From an uncultured Myxococcales bacterium (GTDB lineage Bacteria; Myxococcota_A; Bradymonadia; UBA7976; VGTA01): a stretch of 33,747 nucleotides of DNA. Made by a program: the position numbers and the translations under genes. Of the stretch, positions 27,166-33,747 are shown piece by piece (positions within the stretch are counted from its first letter, which is position 1; each line of letters begins with the position of its first letter). The notes under the pieces were generated by a model that worked only from the letters and a program-made list of their open reading frames with translations, did not search any database and had not been told where the DNA came from. Location of the stretch: assembly GCA_937146725.1 (NCBI GenBank), contig CAKZRU010000149.1, forward strand, positions 1-33,747. Reading direction: 5' to 3'.

Positions 27166-28353
27166 ATGGGACTTTTCTCAAATAGTAAAGTAGACCAACT
27201 AATCGGCAAGATAAAAGAACTTAAAGCCGCCCTAGAACAATCTCATGGAGAGCTGACTGAAGCCAAAGCTCAAGTACGCTCAGCTAAAGATAAGGCTCAG
27301 CAAGCAAGAGCAGAGCTAACTCAACTGCGTGATACTCAGCGTGACGCCTTAAAGCGTGAGCAAGATAAGGTTAGAAGTATTAAAGACTCTAAACTTCATC
27401 TTGAAACGCGCAATAACGAGTTAGAGGCCGAACTTAATGAACTAAAAACAAAGCATGAAAAAACTCGTTTAGACCTAGCACAAGCAGAAGATGAAATTGT
27501 TGCTTTAAAAGGCGCTCGAGAAGCATTAGAAGCAAAAACTGAAGAAGCTAAGGCCTTAGCCGAGCAACTTAAGGATGCCGAGTTTGCTCTACAGCGAGAA
27601 CCTGATGAGATTGAACTTCATAATAAAGTAAATCTTCTTTCTGAGGCTAAAGAGCGCTTACAGCAAAAATCAAATCAGCTTAAAGCTCGAGTTAAAAAGC
27701 TTGAATCAGAGCGTTATGAAGCCCGTCGTGAAAGTGCGATGAAAGCAGCAATTAACGAAAGAAAGATGAGAGAACTAACTTACCGTATCGAGCTTGATGG
27801 CAAGGCATATGCGATTCAACAACTTGAGCTAGAGTCAGCGATTAGCCGAGCGAAGGGTGCTGAACAGCGTTTTGAAATCAAAACCCAAGAGGCGCTCAAA
27901 ACCGCTAAGACAGAAGCGCTTAGCCTTGTTGATCAAGAGCTCAAGAACGCACTTGCCGCGGCTCAAGTTGAAATCGAAGCACTAAACAAAACCCTTCGAG
28001 AAGAACGCCGAGCAGCTGAACTCAAGGTTGAAGTAGTTGCTGAAGTTGTGGAAGCATCTCCTGTTGCTTTTACACCATCATCAATGACTGAAGAAGACTG
28101 GAAAAAGGTAGAAGAAGCACCGGTTGCTGAAGAAGCACCGGTTGCTGAGGAAGCACCGGTTGCTGAAGAAGCACCGGTTGCTGAAGAAGCACCGGTTACT
28201 GAAGACGCACCGGTTGCTGAAGAAGCACCGGTTGCTAATATCATGGCTGAAGATACTCCGGTTGAAGACCCAAATGAAGCAACACCAAGTGAAGCAACAC
28301 CAAGTGAAGCCCCACCAAGTGAAGCCCCAAGTGAAGAGCCTTCTGAAGGCTAA
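27166..28353 (+). CDS. Coiled-coil protein with EEAPVA repeat tail
   Basis: I do not recognise a specific family. The 395-residue protein has no signal peptide. Residues 6-290 are an almost continuous charged coiled coil (Lys/Glu/Ala/Leu heptads, e.g. [26 protein letters not shown]). A short linker then leads to seven EEAPVA-type repeats (residues about 316-357) and a Pro/Ser/Glu tail of PSEA units. It is presumably a cytoplasmic elongated scaffold or filament-forming protein; a link to cytoskeleton or motility is only a guess. GGAG lies close before the ATG. It follows the rhomboid gene by 135 bases and is convergent with the DUF4340-like gene. Confidence 0.7.
   Translation: MGLFSNSKVDQLIGKIKELKAALEQSHGELTEAKAQVRSAKDKAQQARAELTQLRDTQRDALKREQDKVRSIKDSKLHLETRNNELEAELNELKTKHEKTRLDLAQAEDEIVALKGAREALEAKTEEAKALAEQLKDAEFALQREPDEIELHNKVNLLSEAKERLQQKSNQLKARVKKLESERYEARRESAMKAAINERKMRELTYRIELDGKAYAIQQLELESAISRAKGAEQRFEIKTQEALKTAKTEALSLVDQELKNALAAAQVEIEALNKTLREERRAAELKVEVVAEVVEASPVAFTPSSMTEEDWKKVEEAPVAEEAPVAEEAPVAEEAPVAEEAPVTEDAPVAEEAPVANIMAEDTPVEDPNEATPSEATPSEAPPSEAPSEEPSEG
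28111..28236 (+). repeat. EEAPVA tandem repeat, seven 18-bp units
   Basis: Seven in-frame units of GAAGAAGCACCGGTTGCT encode EEAPVA. Two units differ: one reads EEAPVT and the next EDAPVA. The DNA copies are almost identical, so slippage could change the length. Just after, at about 28274-28335, a second set of GAAGC-centred units encodes [10 protein letters not shown]. Confidence 0.95.
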
Positions 28354-28392
28354 ACTGAGTACAAGCTAACAACTAGAAGCTAAACAAGCGCT

Positions 28393-30087
28393 TCATAGTT
28401 TTAGCTTTATTAAGCGCTCATGTTGCTTTTTGCTAATGGTAAACACAAGGCCATCATAAGGCCGATACCAATGGTAAAGCTTTGTTTGTGGATCAGACTG
28501 AAGTAAAATCAGTTCAAAGCGACATTCACGAACTTGATTGTTTTGACATATTTGTGGAGCAAGATGAATTGTCAACCGATCATGCATGCTCAAATCTTGT
28601 GATAAGTTAAAGGTCTTTTGTGAGTGCGCAGATTGATGAGTAACTTGAATGCTTTCCTTAGAGAGCTGGGCAAAAAATTGACTCTGCTGTGCTTCGGAAA
28701 GAAACTGACTCTCACCTTGTTTTTCCAAGCGCCAAGCCGTTTGTGTTTTAGAAAGAGTCCAAGCTGTTTGCCAAGGTGTACTTAAGTCTAGTAAGGGACT
28801 AGGTTTAGGTACAAAGCTTATCTTTACAATCTCACTGGGCTCAACAAATGATAAGTGCCTGCTATATAAATCGCTTACTTGCTGTACTAAAAAATGGGCC
28901 AAATGCTTTGGAATCACCCCTAGACCGGCCTCTCCTTCAGCCAGATTCACAAAGGTTTCATTGAAATGATCTTGGGCTGAGTTGGGTACTGACTGAGTTT
29001 TATGTTTGAGTTGCCTTTTGAATTGAGCTTGACCGAAACTGAGCCAAGAGCTTTGTCCCTGCTCACTTTCCCATAGGCAGGTATGCGTAGGTCGCCAAGG
29101 CTTGACTAAGTCTTTGGCTTGCATAAAGCGACTGACTCGTAGGGTTTTCAAAGTATATAAAAAACCTTTGAGGGTGGGCTTATCTAAAGTTGGTCTTGGA
29201 CTCATATTAAGATACCACGCATCTGCTTTGACTGGATCTGTTTCAAGCTGCTCTAGATGTTGTTGCGTAGCAAAACCTGTGCTGGGTAGCGTAGCAAGAC
29301 TTGTGCTGGGTAAACGCTTTTGCAAAGTCCACCCCCTTTGGCGCAGCTGTTTTGAAGGTTGGTAAGCCCCTTGAAAACACTCTACTTTGACTAATTGCTC
29401 ATCTGTTTTAAGTCCTAAACGACGATCTGGCCAACGATATGACAGATGATCTAAAGCGCGCCTTAAACGTCCACTTAATCGCAAGGCAATAGGCTCAGCC
29501 TGTCCTTTTTGATTGAAAGTCCTCACCCAAGTGCTATGTCGTAAATGCTCACTCCCCAACCTAAACCGAAAACTCTGTCCAAATATATCCTGAATATTAA
29601 CGGTTAAGGCAATCTCACTTAAAGCAAGTCTTTTGGCTTCTTTTTCACTGCCAAGCTTTCTTTTTTCCACGATCTTAGTTTGAGTCAATTCTTCGATTAA
29701 TCTTTGGTGTAGCAAGGGATCGATCACTCGGATTGCTTGATCATCACTTTGAATCAACCACTGTCTTTGTTCATTCTTGTCTTGGAGAGCCTTTTGATGA
29801 GATATAGAATGAGTCTTAGGATTTAAGCCGCTTCTCTTAAAGATAGTGACTTTAAGATCACCGGGCCTACTTAAGCTAAATGACTGCCATGTATCAAAAG
29901 CCGGCCACACTGACTCTTGGTTCTCTAAAGGTTCGGCTTGATCAAAAAAAGAAGGATTGACCCACACGAGCAACCATAAGATTAAAGATAACATACTTAA
30001 ACGAAAAAGACGATTCTGCATCGATCTTTGATAAACTGTACTTTGTGCTTGTGCTTGTGCTTGATGATCTTGGTTTGGCTTTTTCAT
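28393..30087 (-). CDS. DUF4340-like membrane-anchored protein
   Basis: The 564-residue protein has a basic cytoplasmic N-terminus, one membrane helix (residues about 28-46, LFRLSMLSLILWLLVWV), and a large periplasmic part. The segment after the helix (WQSFSLSRPGDLKVTIFKR ... WLIQSDDQAIRVIDPLLHQRLIEELTQTKIVEKR ... FRFRLGS) has the DUF4340 pattern: a modified residue-by-residue comparison of side-chain binding strands followed by 'V..LL..L..L....'. DUF4340 proteins usually sit next to a GldG-type protein in ABC export or gliding loci, and the GldG-like gene lies 29 bases upstream here. Family assignment is from pattern and context, and the C-terminal half is not recognised. Confidence 0.65.
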   Translation of the reverse strand: MKKPNQDHQAQAQAQSTVYQRSMQNRLFRLSMLSLILWLLVWVNPSFFDQAEPLENQESVWPAFDTWQSFSLSRPGDLKVTIFKRSGLNPKTHSISHQKALQDKNEQRQWLIQSDDQAIRVIDPLLHQRLIEELTQTKIVEKRKLGSEKEAKRLALSEIALTVNIQDIFGQSFRFRLGSEHLRHSTWVRTFNQKGQAEPIALRLSGRLRRALDHLSYRWPDRRLGLKTDEQLVKVECFQGAYQPSKQLRQRGWTLQKRLPSTSLATLPSTGFATQQHLEQLETDPVKADAWYLNMSPRPTLDKPTLKGFLYTLKTLRVSRFMQAKDLVKPWRPTHTCLWESEQGQSSWLSFGQAQFKRQLKHKTQSVPNSAQDHFNETFVNLAEGEAGLGVIPKHLAHFLVQQVSDLYSRHLSFVEPSEIVKISFVPKPSPLLDLSTPWQTAWTLSKTQTAWRLEKQGESQFLSEAQQSQFFAQLSKESIQVTHQSAHSQKTFNLSQDLSMHDRLTIHLAPQICQNNQVRECRFELILLQSDPQTKLYHWYRPYDGLVFTISKKQHERLIKLKL

Positions 30088-30116
30088 ATAAGTTCTTTAA
30101 ATAGATGAACTGAGTT

Positions 30117-31673
30117 TTATGTACGCTGTCTCCGAATATACCAAGTCAGCAGTAGTAAAATAAAGCTTGGCAATAGAACTGTACTCCATTGGATCATCCG
30201 TTGCTGGTCGAGCGAGAGTTTGATCTTGGCCTTTGCCTTACGGCTTTGCTTTAAGGTTAAAAGCGCAGTATCACCTCGGGCCCAAGCAATAGAGTTTAAT
30301 AAAAGCTCAAGGCCTAAGCGATTTGAACTTAAAAGTCGACGACCACTGCCTAATACAACCAAGCGAGACTGTAATGCCGAGGCCAAAGGACTGTCATGTA
30401 CACCTTCTTTACTTTTAACCAAAGTTTTTAAATCTCTTGAAACATCACTTGCAAACTCACTTGCTGGAGGTTTTAGACAGGACTCAAGTTGCATATTAAG
30501 AGCAAAGGCGAGTGGAAAGCCAAGCGAACTCGACTTTTGTTCCCTAGCTTGGGAAATATCTAAACCTGGCAAGGCTCTAAGAGCCAAAGCGCTTGCCTGT
30601 GAACTAAGAAGAACTTCGGCTGTATCAGGAAGTTCAAACCATGGTGACATCGGCATGGTCAGCTCTGTAAAAGGGGCAGTAATCGGATGCTTGGAAGAAA
30701 CAGCCTGTGGATATAAGGGATGAGGCGCAAAGATCACTTGATCATGAGCATCTCGGCTTAAGGGAGCAGGCATTGGATGCTCAGAGTCGGAAATAAACCA
30801 TTGCGGATGCACTTTAATCCCATAGCGAGCGAGTAAACTTTCCAATCCGGTATGTCGCGTTGACCATATCTTAGGAAAAAGCTGACTTTGTTCTCTGTAA
30901 TCTAAAGCAAGAATTACTCCACCACCATCACAAAGTACGCGATCAATCATCCAACGCGCCCGCTCTCCATAACTTTGTGTGGCCCCCAAAATGACCAAAA
31001 CATCTAGGTCTGATCTAGGCTCTGACTGATTCAAATTTAAGGGAATAAGTTCGCCTTCTGACTCAAGACGCTTGGCTAAGGGACTATTAATTAGATCGGG
31101 TTCACCGGCTCCTTGAGCAATGGCAATTTTTTGGGCCGGACGTAAAGACATTAATTGCTGTAAAGCAAGAATCATTTGATATTCAATCTCTGCAATTCTT
31201 TCTACCGGTGCTGTCACAACTCTTTGGTTAAGACGAGCCCAAGAAATCCCAAAGGGAATCTCCATCAAAATACGTTGTCCTTGATTTTCTGTAGAGATTT
31301 GGGACTTTTTTACACCAAATTCCAAAGCCTGTTTGACAAGTTGCTCTTTTTCAGCCAAAGAACGCTCAGCGGCGCTATCAATAAGCTCTAAAGAAAGTAA
31401 GGGATGAACGCTTTTTAACTCGATTAATAAATCCCGAGTATGCCTTGCGATTTGCCGATAAGGTTCTGGAGCCGACAACGGTAGAAAAGCTTTGATGATC
31501 AATGGGTCTCTCAAGTCAGAAATACTATCTTGAACCTGAGCCGACAAAGTATAGCGCTCTCCTTCACTAAAATCGATTTTAATAAAGTAACGCTCCGATA
31601 ACTTTAATATGGCCAAGCCTGATACTAAAGCGAGCAATAACCATATAAATAGCTGTAGTCTAGTTTGATACAT
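30117..31673 (-). CDS. GldG-like ABC transporter auxiliary protein
   Basis: The 518-residue protein has an N-terminal helix (residues 8-25), a large periplasmic domain and a C-terminal helix (about 495-513) ending in RRQRT. This is the layout of GldG / ABC-type auxiliary proteins (PF09822-like). Supporting text includes FSEGERYTLSAQVQDSISDLRDPLIIKAFL, RQIARHTRDLLIELKS and KIAIAQGAGEPD, plus a LDVLVILGAT strand followed by DRVLCDGGGVILALD. In Bacteroidetes GldG partners with GldA (ATPase) and GldF (permease) in gliding, and in other bacteria with uncharacterised ABC exporters. Here neither partner is adjacent: upstream are 362 non-coding bases and a divergent oxygenase gene. It is paired with the DUF4340-like gene. 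Confidence 0.8.
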   Translation of the reverse strand: MYQTRLQLFIWLLLALVSGLAILKLSERYFIKIDFSEGERYTLSAQVQDSISDLRDPLIIKAFLPLSAPEPYRQIARHTRDLLIELKSVHPLLSLELIDSAAERSLAEKEQLVKQALEFGVKKSQISTENQGQRILMEIPFGISWARLNQRVVTAPVERIAEIEYQMILALQQLMSLRPAQKIAIAQGAGEPDLINSPLAKRLESEGELIPLNLNQSEPRSDLDVLVILGATQSYGERARWMIDRVLCDGGGVILALDYREQSQLFPKIWSTRHTGLESLLARYGIKVHPQWFISDSEHPMPAPLSRDAHDQVIFAPHPLYPQAVSSKHPITAPFTELTMPMSPWFELPDTAEVLLSSQASALALRALPGLDISQAREQKSSSLGFPLAFALNMQLESCLKPPASEFASDVSRDLKTLVKSKEGVHDSPLASALQSRLVVLGSGRRLLSSNRLGLELLLNSIAWARGDTALLTLKQSRKAKAKIKLSLDQQRMIQWSTVLLPSFILLLLTWYIRRQRT

Positions 31674-31840
31674 AAAAACTCTTATTTAAGCCTTTTCTGG
31701 TCGAAGCTTCTTTCAAACAGAAGCTTCTTTTAAAGGTGTTATATCGTGTTCACATAAATATAAATAACAATACTTGTTCTACATGATCGCCAAGCTCTTT
31801 TCGATTATGAACTCAGTACGCAAAGGGAGATCAACTTTTT

Positions 31841-31857
31841 CACAGGTTTTACCTGTG
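31841..31857. promoter_or_regulatory. CACAGGT-TTT-ACCTGTG dyad
   Basis: A perfect 7-bp inverted repeat with a three-base centre, flanked by TTTT on the left and TAAAA on the right. It lies about 180 bases before the oxygenase start and 170 bases before the GldG-like start, so it could serve either promoter. The arm ACCTGT recurs at 31894. Confidence 0.45.
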
Positions 31858-31891
31858 TAAAATCAGCAGGACTGTCAGCACATTGTTCCAA

Positions 31892-31910
31892 GAACCTGTA
31901 CAAAAGGTTC
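31892..31910. promoter_or_regulatory. GAACCT-N7-AGGTTC dyad
   Basis: A perfect 6-bp inverted repeat with a seven-base centre. It contains ACCTGTACAAAA, closely matching ACCTGTGTAAAA at 31851-31862, with starts 43 bp apart (about four helical turns). The pair of related sites suggests binding of one regulator upstream of the oxygenase-LysR unit. The LysR product is an obvious candidate, though T-N11-A is the usual LysR core. Confidence 0.4.
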
Positions 31911-32035
31911 ACATATTTAAACTTGAATTAAGAGTCTAAGTATCTAAAAAGAAATAATTTATAACTATAATATCAACACAAGCATTAAAAGAATGTGTTG
32001 AACATTCCATGGCCAATCCTATATGGGAGTGCAAC

Positions 32036-32980
32036 ATGTATAAAGCCATTCATCAGATTCCGATTTTAGACTTTAGTGATCACCTTTTTTCAGATCTAAA
32101 CAACTTAAATATTGATGAATACAAGCAGTTAGAAATTGATCCTGTACTGCTGAAAGCTGTAGAAAAAGGTTTAGAGAATGGTGACTTTTTTCAAGTCTTT
32201 GGCACAGAAATCCCCATTAAACTTCCAAGTGCACGGCAGGCGAGCTTGGATCTTTTTTCACATTCAAGCCAAGTTTTAGAAGAGGCACACGGACATCCGG
32301 AGCTTTTTCGTCAAAGAGGCTATAGTCCTTTTGGAGGAGAAAAAGCAGTAGGGGCTGAGGAAGTTGATCTACATCGACAATTTTGGATGAGTGGACACTT
32401 AGCTGAATCTCACTTAGGGGCAGTTGAAGATCGCCAATATGATGTTGCTGATCAAGATCCAAACACACTCAGTCCCAACTTTGGCTCTAGTGTTCGTTCT
32501 ATTTTACACGAGGCGATTCATGTTGCTCGAATTCTCTTGAGATGCTTTGAAACCTTATATCAGTTTGAAGCCGGAGAGCTTATTGCTAAAACAATGGGTG
32601 CAGATACTGTGATTCGGACCTTGTACTATCAAAGTCCTGCCCTAAATACGATTTTGGCCGGTGAACATGATGATATTAATCTGATTACTGTTCTCGCTGG
32701 TGATATGTGGGGTCTTGAAGTCCTCATCAATGACGAGTTTTATCCGGTTCTTATCCGTCCTGATTGCGTCTTAGTCAATCTTGGAGAAATGCTTAACCAA
32801 ATTCATGGCTGTGAACACTTGGGGCGTATTCGTCACCGAGTAGTCGCTCGTCCGGGTATACATAATCCTCGCATTCAATTTGCGACCTTTGTGCATTTAT
32901 TACGTGATACTCGCTTACTCAATGATGTTCGTTGCGGTGATTGGTTTGCACAGCGGATTCAGGAGATAACCACCAAATGA
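32036..32980 (+). CDS. 2OG-Fe(II) oxygenase (isopenicillin N synthase-like)
   Basis: The 314-residue protein belongs by pattern to the non-heme iron, 2-oxoglutarate-dependent oxygenases. The iron triad is visible: HDD at 211-213 (His211, Asp213) in GEHDDINLITVLAG, and His267 in HRVV. The likely 2-oxoglutarate-binding Arg279 lies in PRIQFATF, where many relatives have R-x-S. The segment GLEVLINDEFYPV...VLVNLGEMLNQI is the standard DSBH core. The substrate is unknown and no peptide-synthesis genes are near. The longest frame begins at 32009, but GGGAG six bases before the ATG at 32036 decides the start. It overlaps the LysR gene by four bases (ATGA). Confidence 0.82.
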   Translation: MYKAIHQIPILDFSDHLFSDLNNLNIDEYKQLEIDPVLLKAVEKGLENGDFFQVFGTEIPIKLPSARQASLDLFSHSSQVLEEAHGHPELFRQRGYSPFGGEKAVGAEEVDLHRQFWMSGHLAESHLGAVEDRQYDVADQDPNTLSPNFGSSVRSILHEAIHVARILLRCFETLYQFEAGELIAKTMGADTVIRTLYYQSPALNTILAGEHDDINLITVLAGDMWGLEVLINDEFYPVLIRPDCVLVNLGEMLNQIHGCEHLGRIRHRVVARPGIHNPRIQFATFVHLLRDTRLLNDVRCGDWFAQRIQEITTK

Positions 32981-33747
32981 ATTATAGTTTAGAGCAGTTA
33001 ATTATGTTTGAGGCCGTCAGTCGCTTAGGTAGCTTTACCTTAGCTGCTCAAGAGGTATATCGTGCTAAATCTGCGGTTAGTCATGGTGTTAAGGCCTTGG
33101 AAGATGCGTTAGGACTGACTTTGCTTAGGCGTTCGACACGTAGCGTTACAGTTACTCCAGAAGGCCAACTTATTCTTCCCAAAGTTAGAGAAATCCTAAA
33201 AGATACTCATATTCTAGAACAATTGGCCATGGACCTAAAGGGCGAGCAAGAGGCAAGTATGACTCTTGTTGTTGATGGCGCTGCTCCGGTCCGTGAAATC
33301 ATGCGAGCTGTGAGAGAGTTAACCCAACAACCGATTGCCACCAAAATTAAAGTGGTGGTCGAGCATCTCCACAAAGTACGAGAACGCTTTGATAGTGAAC
33401 AAGCGAGTATGATGGTCACTTTTGGTTTTAAAAGTGAAGCAGATCTTAAAACCATCGATCTCGCCCCCATTGAATCTTTATTGGTTGTACATAAAGATCA
33501 TCCTCTTGCCCAAAGTCAAAGCACCTTAGATCGCAGTGATCTAAGTCAATATATTGAACTCATTGTTGCTGGCTGTATTGGTGATCCTATCGATATTCAT
33601 CATGATTTATCTTTGGGCGGTGATCACTTGATTGAAGTCTCTGACTTTAGCTTAAAAAAGCAAGCTATCATCAGTGGGGTAGGCTTTGGTTGGCTACCAA
33701 GGCATTTGATCAATGACGAATTGGTTCAAAAAAACGTTAAACTTGTT
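32977..33747 (+). CDS. LysR-family transcriptional regulator (partial)
   Basis: This frame starts at the ATG overlapping the oxygenase stop (ATGA) and runs open to the window end, giving 257 residues without a stop. The N-terminal winged helix-turn-helix is clear: LEQLIMFEAVSRLGSFTLAA, QEVYRAKSAVSHGVKALEDALGL and LLRRSTRSVTVTPEGQ. The effector-binding region follows (TLVVDGAAP ... LLVVHKDHPLA ... GVGFGWLPRHL), as in typical LysR regulators of about 300 residues. AGGAGA lies about eleven bases upstream. Translational coupling to the oxygenase suggests it controls that gene or its pathway. LysR genes are more often divergent from their targets, so co-directional coupling is slightly atypical. 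About 40-50 residues are missing. Confidence 0.93.
   Translation, partial: MNYSLEQLIMFEAVSRLGSFTLAAQEVYRAKSAVSHGVKALEDALGLTLLRRSTRSVTVTPEGQLILPKVREILKDTHILEQLAMDLKGEQEASMTLVVDGAAPVREIMRAVRELTQQPIATKIKVVVEHLHKVRERFDSEQASMMVTFGFKSEADLKTIDLAPIESLLVVHKDHPLAQSQSTLDRSDLSQYIELIVAGCIGDPIDIHHDLSLGGDHLIEVSDFSLKKQAIISGVGFGWLPRHLINDELVQKNVKLV

Larger units (their letters stand above)
31674..32035. other. Divergent intergenic region, GldG-like / oxygenase
   Basis: These 362 AT-rich bases must contain the promoters for the GldG-like gene and the oxygenase-LysR unit. Dyads at 31841-31857 and 31892-31910 are listed separately. A TATAAT hexamer lies at 31966-31971, 64 bases before the oxygenase start, with no good -35 hexamer at 17 bp. 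No gene is seen. The longest-frame ATG at 32009 lacks a ribosome binding site. Confidence 0.55.

Noticed and set aside
1..33747. tRNA, rRNA, integrase, transposase or toxin-antitoxin genes
   Set aside because: None was recognised on either strand; intergenic regions are short and gene order looks chromosomal.

Overview
The window is 33.7 kb of chromosomal DNA from a Gram-negative bacterium, most probably a low-GC member of the Myxococcota (old Deltaproteobacteria). The evidence is protein content: a 23-copy cysteine-rich CGDG...CDDGN repeat protein, a DUF2330 protein with a MYXO-CTERM-like tail, an IPT/TIG protein with a similar tail, and a lipoprotein with AGETx pentapeptide repeats. To my knowledge such AGETx tracts also occur in Bradymonadales-like genomes, but I could not search this. 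The DNA is AT-rich by eye, unlike classical high-GC myxobacteria. I see no tRNA, rRNA, CRISPR array, insertion sequence or phage gene.

Layout. 0.3-4.7 kb (minus): pepA, a NYN-domain gene and an O-antigen ligase/polymerase-like membrane protein, probably one transcript. 4.8-5.7 kb (minus): yceI plus a small membrane protein. 5.9-10.2 kb (minus): an IPT/TIG-domain exported protein, a thioredoxin-fold lipoprotein with AGETx repeats, and an RluA-type pseudouridine synthase. 10.3-12.6 kb (plus): the GTPase pair era-der. 12.6-13.5 kb (minus): an alpha/beta hydrolase. 13.9-15.6 kb (plus): the DUF2330/MYXO-CTERM protein, preceded by two matching dyads. 15.6-17.8 kb (minus): rplM, rpsI and an fxsA homologue with FGGQNP repeats. 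18.1-22.1 kb (plus): ftsH-folP-cdaA, linking membrane proteolysis, folate synthesis and c-di-AMP synthesis. 22.2-28.4 kb (plus): the giant cysteine-rich lipoprotein, a zinc-ribbon rhomboid protease and a coiled-coil protein with an EEAPVA tail. 28.4-31.7 kb (minus): a GldG-like / DUF4340-like pair with no ABC ATPase or permease beside it. 32.0-33.7 kb (plus): an isopenicillin-N-synthase-like 2OG-Fe(II) oxygenase overlapping a LysR regulator that runs off the window.

Most genes are housekeeping. The accessory part is a set of cell-surface proteins. The least explained items are the orphan GldG/DUF4340 pair, the giant repeat lipoprotein with its TACGCTTAACCCG promoter repeats, the paired TGTGAA-N6-TTCAC dyads before the DUF2330 gene, and the oxygenase-LysR pair with its own repeated ACCTGT motifs. 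I found no single locus that I can claim is a new defence or mobile system.

Start codons were moved downstream of the longest ORF in six genes (yceI, the redoxin lipoprotein, era, the hydrolase, DUF2330 and the oxygenase) where a Shine-Dalgarno sequence clearly favoured it, and in the cysteine-rich lipoprotein mainly on signal-peptide grounds.
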